Positions 14,231-22,480 of a stretch of DNA of 36,517 nucleotides are shown here, piece after piece. The DNA lies in NCBI RefSeq assembly GCF_016908975.1, contig NZ_JAFBEX010000038.1, forward strand, positions 1 through 36,517, read 5' to 3'. Numbering within the stretch: position 1 is the first letter of the stretch; each line of letters starts with the position of its first letter. The notes below the pieces were generated by a model that saw nothing but the letters and a program-made list of their open reading frames with translations, did no database searches and was not told where the DNA came from. Source of the DNA: Neobacillus cucumis. GTDB lineage: Bacteria; Bacillota; Bacilli; Bacillales; Cytobacillaceae. The position numbers and the translations under genes were made by a program.

Positions 14231-15367
14231 ATGAGCGAACCTAAAAAAGTCACCGTCGTTTGGGTAACAGATTACAGTGATCATTTCGTGGAAGGGAAAG
14301 TATTTGACGATAAAGCTGAAGCTCAAACATATAACGATGAAATGATCGCTTCAAAATCACCATTTATAGCTGGAGCAGAGATGGAGGAACTAGAATATGT
14401 ACCGAAAAGAAAAGCTGAAGATTTAATCGAGCAAATAGAAGGCATGGATAATGGTGAACGGATAAGAGCATTAAAGCTGTTACATGAAACTTACTTTTAT
14501 AGCAGACCTACTCATGACTTCACAGTTTTCAAAATGGAGAGCATTGAAGAAGGAACAAAAGAACACGAAATAGCAGTTTTAGAGATTAGAAAACGGCAGG
14601 CAATCAGTAAGACGGTAAAGAACTGGTATAAACTAGCCTGTGAAGCAACTAATGGAACTGATTATTCAATCGATTTAATGTTTATCCCTCGTTTCGTTAA
14701 CATCCTTGATGAAGCTTTGGGTAAATTGCCGTTAGATAAACTAAAAGGGGTACTGAACGGGTTGGAATCGATAGAATATAAAGAACTAGAAAAATATTTG
14801 TTTGAAATTCAAAAGGAAGAGGAATTGGAAGACGAAGAATTAGCGAAAAGGTTCTATTCAAGGTTAGATACACCTAAAGAAGATGGGATACAAATAACCG
14901 CAGAAAATAGTTTGATGGAAGTAATTGATCAAAGGGAACAGCTTCCAGATTCCGAATGGATTGAGCACGATCCGCAGCGTTATACGTTGGAGGAAGTGAA
15001 GGAACGGTTTTATCCGAACATTTACAAACCTATTAAACTCACGGGTAAAGACGCTCAAGATGTAATAGACGATTTAAATGGTAAAGTGAATCCAGAAGAA
15101 GAGAAAAAACGGGTTAATTTTCTTGATGATTGCAAGAAGTTATATGAGAAACACGAACGCAAACGACTAATAGGCCAAATTGTTCCTGAAGATTACCTAG
15201 ACAATGATGAAGAAATACGCAAAATGGCAGATGAAGCTGCAGATGAAGCAGATTTTAGTTTACCTCAAGCTCGTGAAAAATACATTGAACACTTCATTAA
15301 AGGCTATAAAGAATCGCAAGAAAAAACATATAAACGATTAAAAGAATTGGAGAATAGCGATGAGTGA
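14231..15367 (+). CDS. KAED-NGER module protein, copy 3, with extra N-terminal domain
   Basis: These 378 residues start at ATG 14231, 12 bases after AAAAGGGG; ATG 14219 directly abuts that site and is less likely. Residues 1-55 form an extra alpha/beta domain (KKVTVVWVTDYSDHFVEG) absent from copies 1 and 2. The module begins at residue 61 (KAEDLIEQIEGMDNGERIR). ELAKRFYSRLDTP near residue 210 matches copy 2. The C-terminal 150 residues are acidic and helical. It appears intact. No catalytic motif or membrane segment is visible. Its end overlaps satellite gene X2 by 8 bp. Confidence 0.7.
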   Translation: MSEPKKVTVVWVTDYSDHFVEGKVFDDKAEAQTYNDEMIASKSPFIAGAEMEELEYVPKRKAEDLIEQIEGMDNGERIRALKLLHETYFYSRPTHDFTVFKMESIEEGTKEHEIAVLEIRKRQAISKTVKNWYKLACEATNGTDYSIDLMFIPRFVNILDEALGKLPLDKLKGVLNGLESIEYKELEKYLFEIQKEEELEDEELAKRFYSRLDTPKEDGIQITAENSLMEVIDQREQLPDSEWIEHDPQRYTLEEVKERFYPNIYKPIKLTGKDAQDVIDDLNGKVNPEEEKKRVNFLDDCKKLYEKHERKRLIGQIVPEDYLDNDEEIRKMADEAADEADFSLPQAREKYIEHFIKGYKESQEKTYKRLKELENSDE

Positions 15368-15662
15368 CAGCCTTATTAATCGAATCGAAAAACTGGTTAT
15401 CGAAGAAATGAAAGAAATATGTGGCGATATTGAAGGGATAAATTGAGATGAAGTTCGCCTTAAAAATGATACCGACAATAATTGGAATAAACCTGCGATG
15501 GATGTTTACTTTTACGTAGATAATGAACAGCCAAAAGAATATAAGTTTTGCCATGATTATAAGTTAGTTCGGGGGCTCCTTTTAATTGAAAATAAGGACC
15601 GAAAGACAGTGAATTATAAAGTAATCAAAATATGGGGCAATTGGGAGGGTGACGATGTTTAG
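15360..15662 (+). pseudogene. Satellite gene X, copy 2, with nonsense codon
   Basis: The 100-codon frame from ATG 15360 aligns along its length with the gene at 12540: NRIEKLVIEEMKEICGD, then YKFCHDYKL, GLLLIENKDRK and IKIWGNWEGD. Codon 29 is TGA (15444-15446) where copy 1 has TGG for Trp. One base change inactivates it. All other parts are in frame, so the loss looks recent. Confidence 0.85.
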
Positions 15663-15664
15663 AA

Positions 15665-15895
15665 ATGGACAAAGTAACAGATTGGGCTTATTTACTATTC
15701 GTTGAAACTTCTGATGATGAAGTCAAGGAAATAGCAAAAAGACTATTAAATGGAGACTTATCCGTAAAAGATTTAAAGAGTATGGATAAAATTAAGGTTC
15801 ACTTTAAATCTGCAAAGAAAAAACGGAGGAAAGGTTATATAAATAATAAAGAACTCAATAGGTTTGTAGAGGAATACTTATCACTAGAAGATTGA
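15665..15895 (+). CDS. Small basic hypothetical protein
   Basis: These 76 residues start at ATG 15665, just after the X2 stop, without a strong ribosome site. The first half is helical and acidic, and the second half is very basic (FKSAKKKRRKGYINNKEL). The function is unknown. It is the last gene of the plus-strand run; a terminator hairpin follows about 100 bp later. Confidence 0.6.
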   Translation: MDKVTDWAYLLFVETSDDEVKEIAKRLLNGDLSVKDLKSMDKIKVHFKSAKKKRRKGYINNKELNRFVEEYLSLED

Positions 15896-15996
15896 GGAAA
15901 ACAAAATATACTTGTAGGTTACTTTTACGGAGGACGTGTATTTAGCAATTGGAATATGCAATTTTTGGATGTAGTTTTTTATAAAAATTTAAAAAA

Positions 15997-16041
15997 GCTT
16001 AAAAGATGCATGTAATGTATAAAAAACTCGCATCTTTTAGG
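15997..16041. terminator. Terminator-like hairpin at the end of the island
   Basis: AAAAGATGC (16001-16009) pairs with GCATCTTTT (16030-16038), and flanking AGC/GCT bases extend the stem. It lies between the end of the plus-strand gene run and the convergent nuclease gene. T-runs are short on both sides. Confidence 0.55.
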
Positions 16042-16154
16042 CTCATTATTTTTATTCCTTATTTTGGTAAAGTATGCCATTTTTATGTTTAGTCGGACTC
16101 TAGGTCATGGTTTTACTCTTCAATAAGAAGAAAAGAATCACCGCATAACCCCAT

Positions 16155-17162
16155 TTATTCACCTACTAAGCTATCACCATCTCGGTCGTCCATATATTTA
16201 TAGAGCCATGAATCCCGTGTAATTGGCATTTTAAAACCAGCAGCTTTAGCTTCAGCGATCGTAACTTGTCCATTATGATTGGTATCTACCTTACTAACAT
16301 TTTCATTACTATTTACCGCTTGGTTTGCTGGTGCATTGTTTGTTTTCGGTGGTGTTCTCTTCGTAACTGTTGTTGCCCCTAAATTTTTGTTCACTTCATC
16401 TGGGTTTACATTGTCAAATTCATCTGTAATGGTTCTGCCCTGAATTTTGTATGTGAATTTATAATGGTTCGGAATTTGCGTCTGAGTATTTGGATATTGA
16501 ATCACAGCTACGAAATCTGTACAACCTCCTGCATCTCGAATTACTTTTTCCATATAAGCTTGGTCGCCGTGCCTATTGAGAGTGATGTCTTGAGGTGTAA
16601 TGTTATATGCATTTGATACTCCCCCAAGCGAGTCAGCAATCACATGCCCTTTATCCAAGGTTGGACTCTCTGTACCAGGAACATCTGCTTCATTAGAGTA
16701 ATACCTACCTGATGACAATACATGATCAGAATTCGGATTTTGGAGTATTATATTTTTTGCCTCAACACGAATGAGCTGCCCGTATTCATTTGTAAAAGCC
16801 CAATATTCTCTGTCACCAAACCCGACATCAACTCTGACATTCGGTTGTCTATATCCTGACATATCTCCGCCATCTACTACAATGAGTTTATATTTACTGT
16901 AGTCAAAGTCACCATTAACACTTGTTATCGCTTGTGTGCTAGTGGCAGGAACACTTGGACTGACTGAACTTTCAGTAGTCGTTTTTTCCGCTTCATCGTC
17001 AGGTGTACTTTTTTTGCTTTCAACAGTAGCTGCTTTCTTTTTGCTTACTTCTTGAGTTTTATTTTTTTGGGCATTTTCCTCTTTGCTAGTTGTTTCATTT
17101 GATGAACAAGCTGCAAGGAAAACTAATAAAAACGCAATAAATAAGTAGGTTAATTTCTTCAT
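16155..17162 (-). CDS. Secreted lipoprotein nuclease (DNA/RNA non-specific endonuclease type)
   Basis: These 335 residues start at ATG 17162 behind AAAGGGG; a longer frame upstream is not supported. Residues 1-18 are a signal peptide ending in the lipobox LAAC (Cys19), so the protein is lipid-anchored outside the cell. Residues 20-80 are a Ser/Thr/Lys-rich linker. The nuclease domain carries DKGHVIAD (His173 as general base), then LGG--NAYNITPQ and a downstream N----E pattern, as in Endonuclease_NS enzymes. The C-terminus carries an EF-hand-like DTNHNGQVTIAE and a terminal DDRDGD, suggesting calcium binding. The likely role is degrading extracellular DNA for nutrition or competition. No inhibitor gene is adjacent. 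Confidence 0.85.
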   Translation of the reverse strand: MKKLTYLFIAFLLVFLAACSSNETTSKEENAQKNKTQEVSKKKAATVESKKSTPDDEAEKTTTESSVSPSVPATSTQAITSVNGDFDYSKYKLIVVDGGDMSGYRQPNVRVDVGFGDREYWAFTNEYGQLIRVEAKNIILQNPNSDHVLSSGRYYSNEADVPGTESPTLDKGHVIADSLGGVSNAYNITPQDITLNRHGDQAYMEKVIRDAGGCTDFVAVIQYPNTQTQIPNHYKFTYKIQGRTITDEFDNVNPDEVNKNLGATTVTKRTPPKTNNAPANQAVNSNENVSKVDTNHNGQVTIAEAKAAGFKMPITRDSWLYKYMDDRDGDSLVGE

Positions 17163-17729
17163 AAATTGTCCCCTTTTTGTAAACATTTGTAGAAATACCA
17201 ATACTATTATACTGCTAAAATACTTCAAAAAACGAATAAATTTTATTCCCCATATGATAATCCTTAATGTTATTAACCTAGTTATGGTAAAACCCCTTAT
17301 TCCATTAAACTGCCCCTTTAGCTCAACAAGAAAAAAGACCGCCGCAGCGACCATCAACTTTAGCTAATGCACCCTTTATTTGTAAAACATTATTTAAATA
17401 TCCCCTTTTTAAAAGTGACCTTTGGGGAGGACCATAGGATTGTTCTCCCTGAAAATATACTAGTTTATTGGGGATACAAGAAATAATAAATGGCATCCCA
17501 CACCATATTAATTTCTCTATGCTTCAGTGAGTAGCAACTCTTTCCCGTCCATATCATAGACAGACAAATTAGAATTTGAAGAGATAAAGAAATCAATGTA
17601 TTAAGATGGATAATGGGCAAAGCAAATTAATGCATTACAAGAGAAAGAGGGTGTAAATGGATGTTATATTATACATAAGTATTCGATAGGTCGTTATGTC
17701 TATATTAAAAATGGGGGAGTCTTGAAAAC
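17163..17729. other. Divergent intergenic region
   Basis: It contains the upstream region of the nuclease gene, an intergenic repeat (17307-17392), and about 330 bases with no clear gene. An open frame near 17610-17780 (KQINALQEKEGVNGCYIIH) is protein-like but overlaps the next gene start and has no start signal, so it may be a fragment. Confidence 0.5.
17307..17392 (+). repeat. Dispersed intergenic repeat, copy 2
   Basis: It shares CTGCCCCTTTAGCTCAACAAG and GACCGCCGCAGCGACCATC with the copies near 18850 and 21636, followed by a diverged CACCCTTTATTTG block. On the minus strand the GC-rich block is followed by a run of T. Confidence 0.65.
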
Positions 17730-18752
17730 ATGGAAAACGTATCATTCCCTATTGGAACGAAAAACGGATGTTTAACTATAATCGGGGGTTTTGAAGAATA
17801 TCAAGAAAAAGTTACTAAAAAAAGAATTGAAGAGTTAGAACAAGACAAGCAAAAGTTTATAAATGGGGAAAAAAATCCTAATAATAATTTTGAATCTGTA
17901 GATACTTTTGATAAATGGATACAAGATTGTAAGTCTCGAAAGAAATACAAATGTCAGTGTAAATGTGGAAGAATAGTTTATTTAAGTGAAAGTGCTTTAT
18001 TTTTCAAGAAACGGAGAGATTGTGAAGGAATTGGAGAGATAGGAGAACAAAAAAATTGTGCGTTAAAGCAAGAGCGTGAGAAAAAGAGATTAGCTTCATA
18101 TCCCAGGGTAAAGGATGAAAGCTATGATATTGATTATTCCAATACCACACATGAATCATTAGAGATATTAGAATGTATTAATGAAAATTATGAGGGAGGG
18201 TATGAAGTATATGATAGTAGAAAAAAAGGAAAGGGTGGTGGCATATGTAAAGTATTTAAACTATATAAATGTCGTTGTTATCTGTGTGGTAAAGAATATC
18301 AATTTAAATCATCAGATTTTAAAATAAAAATTGATGCATACGGACGTAGGGCGAAAGAAGGATATTATTGTGATACTTGTTGTGACTGTCATAACATTTC
18401 ATCATTTCAATGGCGAACTATAAAAATACTGAGAGAACATAATGTGGCATATAGAGTTGAAGTTTCGTTTCAAGACTTATATGGTGTAGGGCATAAGAAA
18501 TTGTTGCGTTATGATTTTGCTGTTCTCGGTTCAGATAACAACATTAAATGTCTTATTGAGTGTCAAGGTGAACAACATTATAAGCCTGTAGCTGAGTTCG
18601 GTGGTGTTTCACAATATGAGTCTCAAGTAAAGAATGACGAATTAAAACGTATTTATGCCAAGTCACATAATATACCTTTATTTGAAATTCCGTATACTTG
18701 TAATACATACGAAAAGGAAATAGAATTTCTTAAAACTGCTGGAATTATTTAA
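17730..18752 (+). CDS. Zinc-ribbon protein with C-terminal PD-(D/E)XK-type nuclease domain
   Basis: These 340 residues have GGGGGAG about 11 bases before the ATG. Residues 8-20 (GTKNGCLTIIGG) and the Cys75/77/79 cluster with Cys98 and Cys110 resemble the zinc-ribbon start of phage and homing-type nucleases. A second ribbon uses Cys181/183/186 and Cys214/217/218/220. The C-terminus has YDF (Asp262), IECQGEQHY (Glu277 and Gln279), GG, KNDELKRIYA and IPLFEIPY, the layout of a VSR/EDxHD-like PD-(D/E)XK nuclease. It probably binds and cuts DNA. A selfish homing-type enzyme or a solitary defence nuclease are both possible. No methylase is present. Confidence 0.75.
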   Translation: MENVSFPIGTKNGCLTIIGGFEEYQEKVTKKRIEELEQDKQKFINGEKNPNNNFESVDTFDKWIQDCKSRKKYKCQCKCGRIVYLSESALFFKKRRDCEGIGEIGEQKNCALKQEREKKRLASYPRVKDESYDIDYSNTTHESLEILECINENYEGGYEVYDSRKKGKGGGICKVFKLYKCRCYLCGKEYQFKSSDFKIKIDAYGRRAKEGYYCDTCCDCHNISSFQWRTIKILREHNVAYRVEVSFQDLYGVGHKKLLRYDFAVLGSDNNIKCLIECQGEQHYKPVAEFGGVSQYESQVKNDELKRIYAKSHNIPLFEIPYTCNTYEKEIEFLKTAGII

Positions 18753-18778
18753 TCGGTGAGCTTGATTTGAAAGTACAT

Positions 18779-18802
18779 AAGACACTTCGGTGTCTTTTTT
18801 TT
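18779..18802 (+). terminator. Rho-independent terminator with TTCG tetraloop
   Basis: AAGACAC-TTCG-GTGTCTT followed by a run of T lies 26 bp after the nuclease stop codon. Confidence 0.9.
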
Positions 18803-18849
18803 ATATCATCGTCAATTTCCCAGTCACACCTAATTGTTATTTCTTCCAC

Positions 18850-18945
18850 TAACCTGCCCATTAGTTCAACAAAAAATGAACGCCGCAGCGATCATCATCC
18901 TAAACAAAAGCACCCGTTTACTTTAAGTGAAATAATTCACAATAG
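18850..18945 (+). repeat. Dispersed intergenic repeat, copy 3
   Basis: It carries CTGCCCATTAGTTCAACAA, GAACGCCGCAGCGATCATC and AGCACCCGTTTACTTTAAGTG, the three blocks of the family. A 69-codon open frame across it (SSTKNERRSDHHPKQKH) is most likely an artefact of the repeat. Confidence 0.7.
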
Positions 18946-19073
18946 TCCCCCTATTCATTATCAAATTCTTAATTAAGCAAGTTCTTCCGTCTTCAAATGT
19001 AATCACAGAACCATTATTTTTTAGACTCTAGTTGATTTTTTGGGAAAAAGGGTACAAACCTAAAGCCTGTCTC

Positions 19074-19186
19074 ATTCAGGATACATATAGATACAGTACA
19101 ACAAAACAGAGGGATAGATGGAAGGGGGGGACAGGAGCGTAGTCACAGGCAAGTGGAGGTAAAGTCGTCTCAGGGGCATCCTGAAT
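19074..19186 (+). ncRNA. Possible structured 5' leader of the transporter operon
   Basis: ATTCAGGAT (19074-19082) and ATCCTGAAT (19178-19186) are perfect complements and enclose about 95 GC-richer, purine-rich bases. These include a run of seven G followed by ACAGGAGCG, and CACAGGC. The right arm ends 33 bases before the transporter ATG, in line with a leader RNA. No protein-coding frame runs through it. I cannot assign it to a known riboswitch. No T-run follows the closing stem, so control of translation is more likely than termination. All functional statements are inference. Confidence 0.4.
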
Positions 19187-19218
19187 TACTAGCTAGATGA
19201 AAGGAGAAAAAATATCCA

Positions 19219-20574
19219 ATGTTTTGGATAACGATTGCAACTTTTTTGGTTACCCTCGGTTTTATTCTTTGGAGACCTAGAGGCATTAATGAGGCTGTAT
19301 TTGCCGCAATAGGTGCGATCATTGTCGTACTTAGTGGAAGTGTTTCATTATCAGACCTGGGTATAATTTCAAACACCATAAGTGGTGCTGCCATTACGAT
19401 TATGGCAACTATAGTCATGGCGATTGTTTTAGAAAGTTTTGGTTTCTTTAATTGGGTCGCAGAAAAACTGGCTGCCATGGCAAAAGGGTCAGGAATTCGT
19501 TTATTCTGGTATGTCAATCTTTTATGTTTTCTCATGACACTCTTCTTCAATAACGATGGAAGTATCTTAATCACAACCCCCATTCTAGTCATGTTATTAA
19601 ACAACATGGGCTTAAAAAACCATCAAAAAATCCCTTATTTACTTTCAGGGGGCTTGATCGCCACCGCCTCTAGTGCTCCAATTGGAGTCAGCAATATCGT
19701 AAATCTAATCGCCCTAAAAATTGTGCATATGAGTTTGTATTTGCATACGGCAATGATGTTTGTTCCAGCAACACTTGGTCTGCTCTTGCTGGTAGGACTT
19801 CTGTTCCTGCGATTTAGAAGAATCTTGCCGAAAACCATTCCTACTAATGTTTCGGGACTGTCAAGATCTAACTACCACCCACTTAAATTAAAAAATGGTA
19901 TTGAATATGCTTCAGAAAAAGCTCGTTCAAGATTTATGCGAAACGTCCTACTATTCGTATTTGCTGTCCGTGTAAGCCTCTTTGTGGCTTCGTTTGTAAA
20001 TATTCCAGTCTCTGTAATGGCTGTCATTGGTTCTCTTGTTCTTTTAGGATGGCGGTGGGTCTATTTAAAAATATCCCCTGCAGATATGCTGAAAAAAACT
20101 CCATGGTATATTATTGTTTTCGCCTTTTGCATGTATACCATTATTTACGCTCTGAATAACATTGGGTTAACAGACTGGTTAATTGGGTTCATGGAACCGA
20201 TTGTTTCTGGAAGTCTTCTGCATGCGAGTGTCATGATGGGTGTACTACTATCTGTTCTCTCCAATATTTTTAATAATCACCCAGCACTCATGGTTGGAAC
20301 ACTCACGTTAACGCATATGAAGCTCAGTTTACTTGAATTAAAAATCGCTTATTTAGCCAACGTGATTGGCAGCGACATGGGTTCGTTACTTCTTCCAATG
20401 GGAACGCTCGCTACATTAATGTGGATGCACATTGTTAGAAAAGGAAAAGTGATGATTAGCTGGTTGGAGTATGTCAAAGTCACGATCGTTGTGATTCCAC
20501 CTACTGTGTTATTCACCTTAGTTGTTTTATATTTTTGGGTTTCATGGCTTTTTGGCGGCGTACTTCAACGATAA
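19219..20574 (+). CDS. ArsB/NhaD-type (ion transporter superfamily) permease
   Basis: This 451-residue integral membrane protein has about 11 hydrophobic helices. The conserved half-site FNNDGSILITTPI near residue 113 and the second FNNHPALMVGTL near 352 match the paired NND/NNHP hairpins of ArsB-type permeases. The family exports arsenite or exchanges ions; the substrate here is uncertain because there is no arsR or arsC nearby. AAGGAG lies 12 bases before the ATG. It ends 27 bp before the DUF2642-like gene, so the two form an operon. The structured region upstream (19074-19186) may regulate it. Confidence 0.8.
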   Translation: MFWITIATFLVTLGFILWRPRGINEAVFAAIGAIIVVLSGSVSLSDLGIISNTISGAAITIMATIVMAIVLESFGFFNWVAEKLAAMAKGSGIRLFWYVNLLCFLMTLFFNNDGSILITTPILVMLLNNMGLKNHQKIPYLLSGGLIATASSAPIGVSNIVNLIALKIVHMSLYLHTAMMFVPATLGLLLLVGLLFLRFRRILPKTIPTNVSGLSRSNYHPLKLKNGIEYASEKARSRFMRNVLLFVFAVRVSLFVASFVNIPVSVMAVIGSLVLLGWRWVYLKISPADMLKKTPWYIIVFAFCMYTIIYALNNIGLTDWLIGFMEPIVSGSLLHASVMMGVLLSVLSNIFNNHPALMVGTLTLTHMKLSLLELKIAYLANVIGSDMGSLLLPMGTLATLMWMHIVRKGKVMISWLEYVKVTIVVIPPTVLFTLVVLYFWVSWLFGGVLQR

Positions 20575-20601
20575 GACAATATGCAAAAAAGGAGAATTAA
20601 G

Positions 20602-21273
20602 ATGGACTTTGAAGATTTATTAGGTAAAAATATTGAGGTGGAAATTTCAGGAGGCACTTTTTATAAGGGCACCTTGGTAGATAGTGGATTGGACATTATC
20701 GTCGTATTCGATGGCAAAAACCAACATTTTCTCTACATTCCCTTTATTCATGTTCAAAGATTAAAAGAAATCAGTTTCGACGATGAAGATTACTATTATT
20801 CACCACCTCCATCAGAAAGACCGATTGAAGCGGAGGTAATATCTTTTCGAAAAGCATTAACGATTGCCAAAGGTTTGTTTGTCCAAGTGTATGTGACAGG
20901 AAATAAATCGATTCATGGCTATGTAACCAGCGTTATGAATGACTATTTTGTTTTTCACTCCCCTTTATATAAAGCCATGTTCATCTCGATGAATCATGTC
21001 AAATGCATCATTCCGTACCCACCCAATACAACGCCGTATTCTTTAGATAATCAGAAACTCCAATTAAATCCACCTTCCACTTCACTAGCCAGATCTTTTG
21101 AGGAGCAGTTGAAGAAAGTAGAAAATCAGCTAGTTATTCTAGATGGCGGGGAACATTCTGAAAAAATAGGCTTACTCCAAAAGGTTCGTAATAACAAAGC
21201 CATTTTGATCACCGCAGAAGGGGAAAAAGTATATCGAAATTTAGAGCATATCAAAACGATACAATTACCTTAA
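20602..21273 (+). CDS. DUF2642-like protein with three SH3-like repeats
   Basis: These 223 residues start at ATG 20602 because AAAAGGAG lies 8 bases upstream; the ATG at 20581 is before that site. Three related beta-rich modules are visible: residues 1-58 (LLGKNIEVEISGGTFYKG), about 85-143 (LFVQVYVTGNKSIHGYVT) and about 167-223 (LVILDGGEHSEKIG). Each has the barrel pattern of DUF2642 proteins, several of which are linked to spores in Bacillus. It is probably cytosolic or spore-associated and co-transcribed with the transporter. Its role beside a transporter is unexplained. Confidence 0.7.
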   Translation: MDFEDLLGKNIEVEISGGTFYKGTLVDSGLDIIVVFDGKNQHFLYIPFIHVQRLKEISFDDEDYYYSPPPSERPIEAEVISFRKALTIAKGLFVQVYVTGNKSIHGYVTSVMNDYFVFHSPLYKAMFISMNHVKCIIPYPPNTTPYSLDNQKLQLNPPSTSLARSFEEQLKKVENQLVILDGGEHSEKIGLLQKVRNNKAILITAEGEKVYRNLEHIKTIQLP

Positions 21274-21428
21274 TATCGATGTAAGCCCTTGAGAACTATA
21301 TTCACTCAACATTAAGTAAAAGAAAGAGTGGTGTCACATGTTTAATCAAAATAAACAAAAAGAATAATCCACCCTGTTTTGGCCGACGAGAATGGATTAT
21401 TCATTCAATTCTATAGCTGTGTTGTTAT

Positions 21429-21459
21429 ACCGTGACGTTAAGTCACGGTCTTCTTTTTG
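21429..21459 (+). terminator. Rho-independent terminator
   Basis: ACCGTGAC (21429-21436) pairs with GTCACGGT (21442-21449), followed by CTTCTTTTT. It ends the transporter operon. Confidence 0.85.
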
Positions 21460-21635
21460 GTGTAAAACATATTGTTATTATATGTTCTTTGGTTTAATTT
21501 TGTTTTAGGTTTTGTAGGTCTATTTTCCTGTATTATCTCCCCTAAATTAATTATATTAATAATATTTGACACACCCAATAAAATAACTTTTGAAAATCCC
21601 TCGTATTTATATATTTATGCAATTATTCCTCAATA

Positions 21636-21735
21636 AACCTGCCTAGTTAGCATAATAAGAAAAAGCTGCCACAACTACAGCCCTGTTCTTCAACTCTTGC
21701 TACCCATTTGTTTAAGTGTAGTTCTTCAAAACAAT
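21636..21735 (+). repeat. Dispersed intergenic repeat, copy 4
   Basis: It carries CTGCCTAGTTAGCATAATAAG and CTACCCATTTGTTTAAGTGTA in the family order; the central GCCGCAGCG block is degraded to GCCACAACTACAG. Confidence 0.55.
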
Positions 21736-21770
21736 GTGATAAAAAACGAATAGGAAAGCAGCTCTTTAGA

Positions 21771-21976
21771 CTAGGTTTGCTTCTCTTTTGGTTCCTGATT
21801 TCGTCCACATCCAGACTTCTGCAAGATGACATCTACAATTTTTAAATTTCCAAGTAGAACTAAGTAAAGGAATGGATAGGAGAATGCGGAGTAAAGCAAG
21901 TGCCAGTCCTTACCGTAATACATATATCCAATCTTTAGGAATGTCCATTCAAAGCCAGTAGAAGCAACTGACCAAT
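21771..21976 (-). pseudogene. C-terminal fragment of a membrane protein
   Basis: The minus-strand frame encodes TGFEWTFLKIGYMYYGKDWH followed by a hydrophobic segment (LLYSAFSYPFLYLVLLGN), ending at a basic tail. It looks like the end of a membrane protein and has no ribosome site of its own. It abuts the fragment at 21977 in another frame, so a deletion probably joined two different genes here. Confidence 0.5.
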
Positions 21977-22174
21977 TCAATATGTAAGCTGCTGCCCACT
22001 GTCATTTAACACTTTGTACCATGCGATATTAGAATCGAGGTTATCTTGAATCCGCATATGTGCTTGTGGTCCAAGAATAAAATAAGGTAAAACCCAAAGT
22101 GTAATAATAATAAGAGCAACTAATATATATGTTTTTTCTCGTTTAAATATTGTGTTAAGAATAGATAATGCCAT
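21977..22174 (-). pseudogene. N-terminal fragment of a DUF6044-like membrane protein
   Basis: ATG 22174 has GAGGA 5 bases upstream. The 65 residues contain one membrane helix (YILVALIIITLWVLPYFI) and the stretch LGPQAHMRIQDNLDSNIAW, which recalls the start of long Bacillus membrane proteins of the DUF6044 kind. Those proteins are several hundred residues long, so this is only the first tenth. It stops just after the presumed deletion junction. Confidence 0.55.
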
Positions 22175-22271
22175 TAGTTCCTCAATTCCTTATTCAAAAT
22201 ATTGTTTTAAATTAAATCTTTATTCCACGATGAATTATTAACAAAAATAAATCCTGTTTACAAACAAATTC

Positions 22272-22302
22272 AAAAAAGCGATTGTTCTTCTTGAACAATC
22301 GC
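22272..22302 (-). terminator. Rho-independent terminator of the DUF347 gene
   Basis: GCGATTGTTC and GAACAATCGC are perfect 10-bp arms around a 5-base loop. On the minus strand they are followed by TTTTTTG. They lie about 180 bp past the end of the minus-strand gene at 22481. A weaker TTGAAAG/CTTTCAA pair lies between. Confidence 0.85.
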
Positions 22303-22480
22303 CTTAATTTAATTAATTAATGCTGCTCTTAAAGTATTCACGCCATTTGATCAAAGGACGATTTTTTCACTCCATATTTAAACTCTAACTGAAAGTTGAA
22401 AGAATAGTAATTTTCATACTTTCAATCAAGATTCTAATTGCTTTCACTTACACTATGTTCAAAGAGGGCTTTTAAGATTT

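Larger units (their letters stand above)
21274..21770. other. Intergenic region without a convincing gene
   Basis: It holds a 9-codon frame at 21339 (MFNQNKQKE) with a passable ribosome site, the operon terminator, and an intergenic repeat copy (21636-21735). The remainder is AT-rich and without signals. Confidence 0.5.

Noticed and set aside
18767..18976. 69-codon plus-strand open frame
   Set aside because: It covers a terminator hairpin and repeat copy 3; it is best explained as repeat sequence.
19170..19607. Minus-strand 145-codon open frame
   Set aside because: It lies antisense to the start of a well-supported transporter gene and has no ribosome site.
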